Source of the DNA: Dipetalonema caudispina
Lineage: Eukaryota; Nematoda; Chromadorea; Rhabditida; Onchocercidae
Length of the DNA: 64,000 nucleotides
Assembly: GCA_013365325.1 (NCBI GenBank)
Contig: JABVXV010000254.1
Span: 1-64,000 of the forward strand
Reading direction: 5' to 3'
Position numbers and translations under genes: made by a program. The first letter of the stretch is position 1. Each line of letters starts with the position of its first letter. This document shows positions 13,201-31,500 of this stretch, in pieces. Below the pieces are notes generated by a model that did no database searches, was not told the DNA's origin, and saw nothing but the letters and a program-made list of their open reading frames with translations.

Positions 13201-16200
13201 AAAATTTTTTCAGTCATTTATTCTAGATTGTCTTCTAGAATATTATTTAGCGTATTTTAGATGTTTACGATTTATTTGGACGTCTAAATTTAGATGAAAC
13301 CTTCTCTCCTGCTTGCATGCGTTTAATTTTGATTATTTTAACTAATGTGATTTGAAAATAAGTCTTGATTTATTTAATAAATATTAATTTTCAGCTGCAC
13401 AAACGTCATATAATCCACCTCTCCCACCAGAAGATCATTGGGGTTTGAATATACCATTGCCAAAATATGAAAAAATCTATATATTGAAACGAAATCATGG
13501 TATGGTAAGTTGATTTTTGCTTCACCAATAATTTCTCTGTGGTTCGTAATGAGAGAGCGGATATGTTAAATTGAGTGATTGAAATACTCAAACTGTGAAC
13601 TGCTTTCGGAGGCTATTTACTCAGTTATGCCCGATATGACATTTCTTTATTAGCAGAAAAAGCACTTGATTGAATTCTCACGCAATTCTGACATTTGAAA
13701 ATTGATGAATATTAAGAATTTGAGCCTCATTTTTGCTTCTCCTTTCTCATTTTCAGTTTTTTCATCATAATTAACTTCTTTATTCGCCTCCACCTTTTAT
13801 AATTTCTTCCCTTCATTAAGCAAGAAATTTTACATAAAGTTTCTGAACCTTAGCTGCGTTTAGGCACGTGGTCACTATTGATATTTAAATTACTAAGATG
13901 CTACTAACAACAGGTTAAATACTTTTTTTTTCCTTAAGTAATCTTTGTAGTTCGTAATATTTCGATGACTTTTAAATTTAAATAGTTTTTTAGTACCTTT
14001 ATATTTATTCTTTAGTTTTCGTTTGATAAATTTGAATGATGGAAGCAATTTTTTCCATTTTGTAGGGATAACTTTCCTGCAGCATGCCTTGCAAGCAGGC
14101 AGTAATCCTTTTGTTTAAATATAATTAATGGGTTTTTCTCGGAAAACTTCAATAATTGCAAGATCAATTAAGGTTTTACGTTTATCCTTTGGAATATAAA
14201 GCAATTTAGGTTTGCTATTTGATTAATTATAATATATATGAAAAACTGAATAAGAAAGAAAAAATTGCAGGTGGAAATTCTAGATGAAGGTGGAAAAATA
14301 CCAGATCAATTTCATCGTGCCTACGTTTCAAAGGAGAAATTTTTGCGAGATTTGGAAAGACTTTCAGTAATGATTGCAAATGGACCGTTGTAAGTATAAG
14401 TCAATCATGCTTCGTTTAGACATTAATTATTTCTCGCATCAGTTTTTTTTTTTATTGTTGTTTTCTAATTTCGTCATCCTTCTTTCATCAAAAATGTATT
14501 TTTTCTTGCTTCTTTAAAAAATTTTCGTTAGATCAACTTATAATGGTACTATTGTATGAAGCTGAACAGATCAAGGAATGTAATATCGATTAACTTTTCT
14601 TTTATGGACCAGTCCATGTAAAAGATTTAGTGAATAACATTTTATTTTGGAGTAGAACCAGAATCTTTCTAATTGAAAGCCTGGCAAGTGCGTAAATTGA
14701 AGAAAGTGATTTTGTGGTGGGTATTGCTTGCTTTCTGTTGCAACCTCTAATGAAGTGGTGTTTACTTATATTTCTAATGAGCTCTAAATGATAAGCAATA
14801 GACAGCTCTTATAATCCTACAAAAAGTAATCTTTTTCAGGAAAAGCTTTTGTTATCGACGTTTGTGCTTCTTACAAAACAAATTCCAATTGCATACATTG
14901 ATGAATGAGCTTCGAGAGCAGCACGAACAGAAGTCTGTGCCACATCGCGATTTTTATAATATCAGGAAAGTAAGTCTTATGGTTGTATTATTATAAACAT
15001 ATAGGCTTATAATATTTACTTCTATCAATCAGTGTCAATAAACTTAACTAAAATTGCAGGTTGATACTCACATACATGCTGCCAGTTCGATGAACCAAAA
15101 ACATCTTCTACGTTTTATTAAAAAAAAGATGAAAACAGAAAAGGATACGGTCGTTTTAGAAAGGGTTAATTTTTTTGTTTCCAGTTCTGACGAAATATTA
15201 ATGATATGCACTTTTATAGTGTTTTATCATTTAATTCTCTTGAAGTGGTATTTTGGACTAAGAAGTTTCAAGTTGTGATTAACCTTAGAACCATTAAGTT
15301 TGAACTTAGACTAGAAGTAAAATTCCATTGTTTCATTCTCATGATTAAAATCAGTTTTTTTCAGAATGGCATAAAAATCACTTTGGAGCAAGTTTTTGAA
15401 GGTGTGTTTCTGGATTACATTCAAATTGCTTTTTTTTGGTTTCTTGGCCCTTTACTTGTTTATTTAATAAATTTAAGTTTTCCTTTCATTAATATATAAA
15501 ATCTTAATTGAAGCAATATTTCGATGCTATTTTTTTTCTTCGTTTTTCATGCTGTTCTTTTTCAAAAGCAGTTTATGTCTTAGTCGTTTGCTTCATTTTT
15601 ATGTATATTGAAGAAAGTATGGTAATAATTAAAAACACCAAATATTTTTACAGAAATAAAGTAATTTCAGACATTTGCTTAATTTCTTTCTAGGTCTTGG
15701 TATCAGTGCCTATGACCTATCAGTTGATATGTTGGATGTTCATGCCGATCGGAATACTTTCCATCGTTTTGATAAATTTAACACTAAATACAATCCCGTT
15801 GGTGAGAGTACGTTGCGCGAGATTTTCATCAAAACCGATAACTACGTTGGTGGAAAATATTTCGCTGATGTTTTGAAAGTAAGCCCTTTTTTTACGAAAT
15901 ACTGTTTAAGCAGTCACTTATTTAAAGTGAAATTCATGTGGTTCTTTATTGTCATTTTCGATGTTATTCATTGAAGTTAAACAATTCTCACAGCTTTTTC
16001 CTCATACTTCTGATTCCTGAAATTTGCAGTGAGTAATTTAGAGCCTGATTTAATTTTTCAGGTAATTTTTGAACTAAGTTTGAATTTTCCAATTCATGAA
16101 GGCATGAATTGAATATTGTTCCAGGAGGTTTTGTCCGATTTGGAAGATAGTAAGTACCAACACGCCGAACCACGTTTGTCGATCTATGGGCACAACAAAG

Positions 16201-18392
16201 AGGAGTGGGATAAGTTGGCCAAATGGGCTATTGAAAATGATGTTTATTCAGTCAATGCACGATGGTTGATTCAGATACCACGTTTATAGTTCGTTTTTGC
16301 TGCTTCTTATCACCTATAATTTTCAAGAAAAACCTAGTGAAAAGGGGCTTCATTAACTTTAAGAAGCATACCTAATGTATTTGATTACTTTCTTCATGTG
16401 AATTATATGAGCACATATGCAGAAGATAAATCCAGAAGATTGACTATGATCTCTTCTGATTCTTTTAATATTCAATCATGATTTAGCGATGTTTATCGTT
16501 CGAAGAAAATGGTAAAAAACTTCGATGAAATGCTTGATAATATCTTCACACCACTCTTCGAAGTAACGAATGACCCGGAATCTCATCCACATCTTTTCCG
16601 ATTTCTGCAGCAGGTTTCCGGCATCGATTCTGTCGACGATGAGAGCAAACTTGAATATATAAAAGTAAGTGCTACGCTAGAAAAGTGCCTCACTTTTGCC
16701 GATAGCTGTTCACAGATTTATATTGGCAGTTATCCTATGCTAATTTATTTTGTCTTAGAATGATACCTTCAATATTATGTTTTATTTCTTCAGCAAATAT
16801 GTCCGCATGAGATAAATGTCGAATCGGAATTTTAAAGAATATCTGCAATTAATTGCACTTTTTTTAATTTCAACTTAAAAAGTAAGATGGAGTGTGGTAG
16901 GCAAATTGGTGGTTTAAAATTCAAATTAACATATTTTAAAGTGAAGGTAGACGAAGATTAAAGTGCTTTCTGTGTTGCAGTTTGATCGTTCAACGCCGGA
17001 ACCGAAGGATTATTGCGATGCAGAAAACCCATCATATGACTATTATTTATTTTATATGTTTGCGAATTTGGTTACGCTGAATGCACTGAGACGGTGAGTT
17101 GTTTTTCTTGTTGTTTTTTTCTTATTTCGTTTTTATTGAAGATTAACTGAAGCGATAGTATGTGCTGCGATCTCTGTCAGAATTTTTCGGATCCAATTTT
17201 CTTTTTGCGGTGGTTTTTAAAAGCTAATAACTCAACTTATCATTGCAAAAACTTCAACTACCGCTATTCCTAAATAGTCTTTTTTCTCTTTTTCCATTTC
17301 TCTCTGTTTTTCATTATCGAGTAATCGTTACACCTCTTCTTCTTAATTATCATAGCGGAACTTGGCTGAAGGTTCTAGGATAATACAAGCTTTAATCAAA
17401 ACGCATTTTAGGGAACGAGGCCTGAATACCTTCTCGTTACGGCCGCATTGTGGTGAAGCTGGACATGTGAGCCATCTCGTCACGGGTTATCTGACATCCG
17501 AGAGCATTGCACATGGCTTGTTGCTTCGTAAAGTTGGCTATTTATTCATTTGTCTCTAAGTTTTAGCATTTAAATTTGATGTTTGCCCATAACTCATTTT
17601 CTCTATATTTCCAGGTGCCCGTTTTGCAGTACTTATTTTACCTATCTCAAATTGGGATTGCAATGTCGCCACTTAGTAACAACTCGTTGTTCATCAGTTA
17701 TCATCGGAATCCATTACCAGAATTTCATATGAAAGGGTTAAACGTATCTCTGTCAACTGATGATCCCTTGCAGTTCCATTTCACAAAGGCAAATTCATTT
17801 AAGATTTCATATTCGTTTTTTATTCTTTTCATTTTAATTCTTTTTGAAGCAATCGAAATTTACGGGAATCCAAATGAGATGGAGTCATATTATAGCTTCA
17901 ATCTACGAAATAGCTCTAAATGACATTATGAATGTGACTGTTATGATTGGTTTAGGAAGCGCTAATGGAGGAATATAGTATTGCTGCACAAGTTTGGAAG
18001 CTCAGCAGCTGTGACATGTGTGAATTAGCTCGAAATAGTGTGCTGCAAAGTGGTTTTGAAGATAAGGCAAGTTTTTAATCTAAAATACTTCCAGGTTCTC
18101 ATACTGTTATTTCATGCTTTTATAATATAAGATGGTTTATAGTTTGGTATCAAACTTCTGGTCACTTTTTTGAAATTAATTTCAGGTGAAAGTACACTGG
18201 TTAGGACCAAACTACAAAGAGGAAGGAGTACTAGGAAATGACGTTTCACGTACTAACGTTCCTGACATTCGTGTATCATTTCGTCATGAAACATTGGTAG
18301 ATGAATTGTGCAATTTGTTTCGAACACGTAATATTTACCGTGTAGAAAATGATGATGATGATGATGATGATGATGATGGTTTGAAAATTTAG
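7203..18392 (+). CDS. ampd-1: AMP deaminase (AMPD2-like)
   Basis: Converts AMP to IMP and ammonia in the purine nucleotide cycle; a cytosolic zinc enzyme. Core exons, all in phase: 7203-7464, 7915-8071, 10367-10562, 10992-11163, 13395-13504, 14271-14389, 14840-14969, 15060-15164, 15365-15401, 15694-15878, 16125-16288, 16487-16664, 16981-17093, 17412-17532, 17615-17788, 17956-18066, 18186-18392 (846 aa; two optional exons would give 881, close to vertebrate AMPD2). The catalytic core is intact: KVDTHIHAA with the zinc His pair near residues 386/388, RPHCGEAG near 653, and [11 protein letters not shown] near 728-738. The N-terminal 200 residues are poorly conserved and Ser-rich, as in the family. 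The start is the first ATG after an in-frame stop at 7179. Two introns begin with GC (17789 and 18067). The C-terminus carries nine Asp from a GAT repeat. The match to AMPD2 is strongest in the C-terminal half. Confidence 0.96.
9053..9091 (+). CDS. ampd-1: Optional 39-base cassette exon of AMP deaminase
   Basis: It lies in the 2.3-kb second intron between a tttacag acceptor and a gtgagt donor. It enters and leaves in phase 2, so including it keeps the frame and adds 13 residues, changing LTNRARMES to [26 protein letters not shown] sequence (inserted core [13 protein letters not shown]). The exon contains the 11-base unit GTCGACATTCT twice, encoding RHS twice. PRRHSL fits the basophilic (PKA-type) phosphosite consensus RRxS with a following hydrophobic residue. 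Usage is inferred; no transcript was seen. Confidence 0.5.
11980..12045 (+). CDS. ampd-1: Optional 66-base exon of AMP deaminase
   Basis: A ttttaag acceptor and a gtaatc donor flank an open stretch that enters and leaves in phase 1, matching both neighbouring core exons (11163 and 13395). It adds [20 protein letters not shown] and a few more residues before [17 protein letters not shown]. Codon choice is coding-like against the AT-rich intron. It falls where AMPD paralogues differ in length. It could be a constitutive exon. Confidence 0.45.
17789..17955 (+). other. GC-AG intron
   Basis: The exon ends ACA AAG and the intron starts gcaaat. No GT donor lies near the conserved FHFTK/EALMEEY junction, and the next exon starts after a tttag acceptor in the correct phase. 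Reading through the junction hits non-homologous sequence and then stops. Confidence 0.8.
18067..18185 (+). other. GC-AG intron
   Basis: The exon ends GAT AAG and the intron starts gcaagt, the strong consensus form of GC donors. Reading on gives TAA within four codons. The downstream exon resumes at a ttcag acceptor with [10 protein letters not shown], which matches AMPD2 at this junction. Confidence 0.88.
18351..18377 (+). repeat. GAT triplet repeat encoding nine Asp
   Basis: Nine perfect GAT units in the last AMP deaminase exon encode a poly-Asp stretch close to the C-terminus (END...GLKI). The repeat is outside the catalytic core. Confidence 0.9.
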
Positions 18393-18598
18393 TCTTTTAA
18401 TTTTGTACTTACTATTAATCATCTTAGCACTAATATACGGTTCTAAATGTGGTTTTAATTAGGTCCGAGTTACTTGGTAATGTTTGAATATCTTAAGAAA
18501 TTAGTAAGTAAGTAATAATATAGATAATTAAAATAAGTTAGGGAAAGCTATCTACAAAGAGTACTTTTTAATAGGAAAAAATGTAATTGAAAATGGGG

Positions 18599-18604
18599 AA
18601 TAAA
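18599..18604 (+). terminator. Poly(A) signal of AMP deaminase
   Basis: AATAAA about 207 bases after the AMP deaminase stop, followed by a T-rich stretch. A second AATAAA-like site lies near 18868. Confidence 0.55.
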
Positions 18605-21600
18605 GTTTTTCAGCTATTAAAAATGTTCTTTTTCATCTTCTTTCTGAAAGGAAATGCTTTAATGTTCTTTCTTTTTCACTTATTTTCTTCTTTTTTTTCT
18701 GTTTCTAATATTCAAGAAAAAAAAAAAAATTACTCTGTGAGCTGATTATTATTGCCGTGCAGTTATATTTTGTAGTATATTTTGTTTATTTTTATTTTTG
18801 AAATAATAGAAGATTTGTATGTTTGTATTCATGTATTCCTTGCTGTCGGGTATGTATTTCATAGTAAATAAAAAAGACTTTCCATCTTTTTTTTAATAAT
18901 ATACTTGCAAAAGTGCTGTGATTACATGTGTCTTGCTGCCAACAAGACCCTTTTTGTTATCCCAAATTAAGATTAATTTTAAAGCAGAAGTCAGACGATC
19001 TGTGGTATCCTTTTCTTTACAGATGAAATGTTTTCGTAGTATATCACATTCAGTTCAGTTGTAACTTTCTAAATTTTTTGGAAAATTTTATAATAAAATC
19101 TAATTTATTATTTTGAAGGTACTATTTTTGTGATAACACTTAATGTGCAAATATATTTACACGCAATTCATGTATCTAACTGGGGCACTTTGTTAAAAAT
19201 TCTGAAATGATTTGGGTCAGAGAAGGGATTATCCCAAATGATGTATCAAAGTGGTTGAAGGAAAGTTTTCATTGATTAGAGACTGATGAAGTTTTCATCA
19301 AATGATTTTCAAATTTCTTTGAGACTTTGTTATCAGTTGTTTCGGATTGTTACAGAGATTCAATTTCATTATCGAATGTTCCAGTGGGAAATTTCGTGAA
19401 TTATACAACAATGTTGATAAATATAGTACGGAAAAGAAATTTGATCATAAACAAGATTAGCAGTGACTTGGAGGATTTATTAGTTTAGTATGTTACAATT
19501 TAATCATCAAACTTGTTTAAGAGTAAATTGGATGATTTATTACTTACTGTAAAATGCCACAGTTTTTAATCGTAAACAATTATGAAACAAAGTTTAATGA
19601 TTTATCACTTTAAGTACCGTAATATTTATTAAATTTCATGCAAGAAATCTTACATATGCTGTAGTAAAATTATCTTGGTTTTTTTCTGATACCAGGTACT
19701 AGGTAAGATATAGTATACTAGTTAGTTCAATTATATTTGAAAGTAATATGAAAATTCATTTCAGTTATTCTCAATTTCGTAAAGATGAATGCAGGTATTA
19801 GCACACTCATTCCTTCCTCTACATGAAAATTGCTCATTTAATTGTATCACTTTAAATTTTATCTATTTAATAAGCTTTCAAATTATGCTTATAATATTCA
19901 GTATAGCTACAGTAAAAACATATATTAGACCCTTTCATATCATCTCCTTGACTTCCTGATAAATGAATTTATTTGAAAAAGTTGGAAAATCGCAATCTTG
20001 CTGTAAGTTGGTTAAAGTTTTTGCTTCATATAAGCTGTTCAGTCAAACAAGTAATTGTTTATTTACTCACCCTGTTCAATAAACTAATTAATCTCTGGAA
20101 AATGCAATTATACAATTATATAGTTGAATTTTAAATCTTAAATTTCAAACATTGCCACTGAGTTTAGGTTCTCGAGTATTATGTGCTAGAAGAAAACTTT
20201 CAATTAGTTCGCTTGAAGGAAGAGTAAAACTGAAATTTCTTGGAATAGCTTGTCTGTCTCGATTGGTAGAACAAAAAAGGTTGATCACTTATTATTTATG
20301 CGGTAATTATTGAGTTATGAAGAAAGTTGACTAAGTTCACATGAACTATTTGATAGAGATGAATATCGCAGAAATAAAATGTTATAATGAATTGCATATG
20401 AGATCCTATGATTAAATGGATATTTGAAATTTTACGGTAAGCCAAACAGTATTTGACCTTATCCACGTTTAAAACTTATATTGGAAATTTTGTTATTCAT
20501 TTGTTTTATAAAGTTAAATAACAAGTGAATCATTGAACCAAAATTATTTCATATTCAGCTCCAATTCAAGATCCGAATATCGAATTAAAAATCCTGGTGC
20601 CTTATATAACTCAAAACAGATAAACATATTGGTGCACCAAAAGGTTTAGAGTACCTCGTATGGTGTGGAAAATATTCCAACAGGAATCTCTGTAAGATAC
20701 AATTTGTAAACTTATTAATCTTTCCCAACTTCCTAACTTTTTGTATCTTTAAATTTGAATTCGACAGCAAATAAAACGTAGGACTACTTTCAAAGTATAA
20801 ATAAATATACTGAATAATTAAGCAAATGGATAAATGAGTCAACTAAACAAAGAGATATGGAATAATAGAGTGTTTATATATGGAGCGAAAGAGAAAATTT
20901 ACGGGCTAATCAGATTTTGAAATCGCTCAAAAAGTAAAAAAAAAAGAAATTGGAAAATAAGTGCGCCCAACAATTTAAGACATGAGTTGCGTTACTACCA
21001 TTCATGACAAATGCATGAAAAGTTGCTCTGATTACCTTAACTTCTCATACCAATTAACAACAGAATTATTGCAATAATTCAGAAAACTAATTTAGAAGCT
21101 CCAGAAAGAAGTAATCTTTGACCTGATTACAGAAGTTGATCTGTGAAGATTTTCAGTCTGTTTTCGTTGCTAATAATTGTTGTTGGTTTTTTGAATTTGC
21201 ACAGTAGTATTTAATTCTTATCAAAACATTCGAGATAAAATGATACAGTTAAACGCAAACGAATAAGTGTTGTCACATGAGAAACAAGGCTCACATAAAT
21301 ATAAAGGAGCAAACAAGTTTAGAAGACAATAAGTGAAAAGCAGCTGAAGAGATTTCATATCTAGAAATTTTTGAAGATTTCACAGGCGACATGAGCTTTA
21401 CGAAACACTTGAAACCTATAGGTTTTATGGTTTATGTTTTGTGGTATTTTTATATTCCGAAACATTCCAATAACAACAGAGAAAAAATAACAGAGTGAAA
21501 CACAAACAAAAAATGAGCATGATAACAGATCCAGCTAAATAAAAATGTCGAATTGAATTAGCACCGGTTTTTGAAGAACAAAGAAAAGAGAATATTAAAC

Positions 21601-22077
21601 AATATCTCATTGTCAAAGAAACTAACGATTAAGTGAATAAAGATAAGCATAAATTCCCCTTCTCTTGAAGGCGCACATTTATAATCAAAAATTCTACAGT
21701 GAAAACCATCATCTTGATCAAAAGAACTATACAACCACAAGTAATTTTTCTCGATTATTATACACGAAATCATCAACCCTCTAGTATTTCTTCTTAGCTC
21801 CCCACTATCTATCCCTTCCCTTAAACTGCAAAAAAATTTTTCTGGTACTGCCTTCCTTTTGTTTAGGGAAGCTTGGATCAGCAAACATGGTTATTCCTCA
21901 AACATCTAATCCCCTAATTCCAATGGAAGTAAATAAATCGCCGTAAAGAATCTACAATTAAATCTATTCAACACAAGCATGATCTAGTCACCATGAATGA
22001 AAAGCATAATAATCATGTCAAAAGCACAGCGCCTAAATTAACACTACTTGAAAATTAACATAATTACATGTTTACGC
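18605..22077. other. Spacer between AMP deaminase and GCK kinase 3' ends
   Basis: No coding exon was recognised on either strand. A degenerate repeat occupies about 19390-19640. An 85-codon minus-strand frame at 20585-20842 and frames at 21425-21884 lack splice context and resemble chance frames. The part nearest 22 kb is probably the kinase 3' flank. Confidence 0.6.
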
Positions 22078-22083
22078 TTTATT
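22078..22083 (-). terminator. Candidate poly(A) signal of the GCK kinase
   Basis: AATAAA on the minus strand about 300 bases after the kinase stop codon. Confidence 0.4.
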
Positions 22084-22377
22084 TAGTAGCAGCAGCAATT
22101 AACACTTCAATTAACCAACGAGAGATCTTCATAACGACCGTCTAAAATTAGACATTATATATGGATTCAAGTTATGTCATCTGCCACTGATAACTTTAGT
22201 GGGATTATCACACAAGATACTGAGTCTTACATTTCAATATTTCTGATGTAGGTTCCAAAACACAAAGCAGTTGAGAGTTGAATAGCGAACAGAGGGGAGA
22301 CACCTTAATCGATGCATTCAATCTCATAACATTTTGAACTACCTTAGAATTTTAAAGGAAAAATCAAATCTAAAAAC

Positions 22378-28511
<6,134 letters not shown>

Positions 28512-28514
28512 CTG

Positions 28515-28563
28515 CAACAAGAGAACTTATTCTGAACTTATTTCAACAAGAGAACTTATTCTG
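28515..28563. repeat. Two perfect 20-base direct repeats next to a kinase splice acceptor
   Basis: CAACAAGAGAACTTATTCTG occurs at 28515-28534 and 28544-28563. The first copy starts four bases into the intron side of the acceptor of the first kinase exon. Confidence 0.85.
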
Positions 28564-31500
28564 TTGTTGAGAAAGGGAAATTTAGAAATTTAGAATTTTC
28601 GACAAAAACTTTTTTCGTTAATTTGCACATTTGTTTTGATTTATACAGCTATATAGATATTACAACAGCCAAATTCTATGCGCTCAAAACTAGCTGATTA
28701 TTCTATTTGTTCGTGAAATTATGGTTATTCAAAAATTGAAAGAAAACAAAGGAGCATCTACATCATTTCTTCACTTTTACAGGTTGAAAGTGTCCAATTC
28801 TTAAACATGCTTTTAAATTTACATTTTTGCTGATGTTTAATTTCATAATGACTTGGTGAACTCAGATCGAACTTAATAATACTTAAAATTGGAAAGCTTC
28901 TTGCTAAAGACTAGCAATTACTTCGACAATAAAATGAACGGTTACATTCTTATATATGAGTAGTTGGAACAAATAAAGGAACTAAAGTACAAGGACAAAG
29001 AAATGAAAGGAAAGACAGGAATGCATATAATTCAATGTGCCTCAAATATACTAATAACAGACAGTACATAATTTTGGCATCAAGTTGAAGTACCTTAAAC
29101 TGATGTTACAATTTGTTCAAACTAGAGGATAATTTTCATGAATATCTTTATCTTCAACAAAGAGCTTACCCCGATAATGCAAAATGAGGAAAAGAGAAGA
29201 TGCAACCCAGCTCAACTTAGTCGTACTCGGCATGTGGTTGCAATATGTTTTTTCAGGTATTTGCTTGGTTCAGTGGCCAAAAAACACCAGGCAAAATAAT
29301 CAATTCGAAATTTATGTCTATTTTGGAATTATAAATCGGCATATTTATGTCTTAGTTTTTGATTAATTTGAAAATTCAACGAAAAATAACTAACCCAGGC
29401 GAATTTTAACATTCTGGAAAAAAGATGAAGTACGAAAGGGTAGTTCGTGGAAATCAGTAGTGTCGAACAGATTTGTAATTTGATGACCAACTCTCAACAC
29501 AAAATACACATACACACAATGACCGACTAATGGGGTATAAACAAACACACACATAGAGACAGACATCTTTTTGAAATGCCTCGGACCAATGGCACAATAT
29601 ATATATATATATACTACTCACAGTAGTCAATGAAATATAATTTAAAAAGAATGAAGCGGGTGCCAGTTTGAAAAGGTAGTAACCAATACAGTCAGATAAA
29701 GAAATGGAAAGTGAAGAGATCAGAGTTCGCCAATATTTATTGCGAAAGAGCATGCGAACGAATTTTGAATTCTTGCATTAAATAAACTTATACTTACCTG
29801 GTAATGCGCTCATACATTAATCTGTGAAGCATAAATTTGATAGAACAAGCTTGAAATATACCATTTTCATATACATATGAATCTCAATTGAAGGCAGTTA
29901 GTTTTATCAAAAATAAGGTTTTGAGAGATACGATGTAAACAGTATGGATATTGCTTATACCGAACAGAAAGAAATGGCGAATAACGGAAAGAAATACACA
30001 TCTCCGAAGTAGCATAACATAACGAACCGTAACGGCACTAATAATTATGAGAAGCAGTAAACTTAAAAGTTCAAAATGATGCAAAAAAAATAGTATATCC
30101 ATTTGAAAAGGATGAACCTACAAAAAAACCTCGCCCATAACCCATAGTTTCGAAGCAAATTAACTGTTCAGCTAATTTCATCTCAATAAATACATCCAGT
30201 TTCCAACGGAATGTATAAAACAATTTATGAGCAAAAATAAGGTGCGTCGATGAAATTTTTAAAGAGACTCGCTTCCATTTTTTAATGCAAAATTTAAAAA
30301 AAAAAAAACCGAAAGAAAGACAGAAAACTACAATATCATAAAGTCAGAAATATCAGGAATGCATCGTCTAACATTTTCAATCGAATTATAATTTGTTTCA
30401 ACCATACCACGACAGCAAAAGTCTATTAGTTACAGCAAATCAAATACCACTTTCCTTCTTAAGAACCACTCATAAAGTTTTAATAATGTGCTGGCTGGAC
30501 AGTTTCCATTATTTTGAAACTTATTCACTACTGTGCATCCCAGCTATCAGAGCCCGCTAAAAAAATACCTTCCCCAGTTTGAAATCTAAATTACAGCAAG
30601 ATATGCTCTGAACTAACATTTACCTATTAAATTACGTCACTTTTCGACGGGAAACAATGATGGAATTGTCGTTGATGGAGTTAGCGAAAAAAATGAAGAG
30701 AAATGTGGAATCCGGCAGAATTAAGAAAATCAAAAGGATCAAAGTAGTAAGACTTTACATTATACACTCACTTGTTAAGCTGTAAAATGCGGAACTGCGC
30801 ATTTAGCCATCAAATGCTACTTAAAGTACATAAGTTTTCATTCGAAAATCGTACTCAAGACAAACAAAAATATAGAGTTGGAATCATAAAAAGGCTATAT
30901 AGTGCTGTATAGTTAAAAAGAAAAAGGATACCATTCCAATTAGGCATCACTTTCTCATTACTTTAATGGCATTATCAATAATATTTTATCAGCTGCTCTC
31001 ATACCATCTGATCCTAACGAGACATAAAATACTTCAGCTGATATCCGTATGACTTTCTGATACCGACGATATGACGATAACAAGTTTAACACAGCTTTAA
31101 CTAATATAAGCGATCAGATCAAGCAAACATCTCCTTCATGGATTTTTTTGACCTAGCTGATATACAAGTGAACCTTTAACTTAAGGCAATGACAAATACC
31201 TAATCTAACTTGTGAATACATCATTTCCTCAGAAAAACAAATTTTAATTTTACACATACATATATATATAATTATATATATATATACATATTTCCTAATG
31301 GATTGAGCTTCATGAAGGAAATATATTTCTTGACAAAGCAAAAATCTTTACTTCTTGTCATCACTTATTTTCCAAAAGACGAATTTCATAGATTCCATAG
31401 CTGCACAGCATATTTATGTAAGGCTTGCATTTTTTCCTCATTCTCACTAACAGAATAGCGAGTTTTATTTTCCAAAAGAGACAGTAAGAGAAACAACAAA

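Noticed and set aside
29160..29240. Minus-strand ATG exon-like stretch (MPSTTKLSWVASSLF) ending in a gtaagc donor
   Set aside because: It leaves in phase 1 and cannot join the kinase exon at 28511; the sequence does not resemble kinase leaders.
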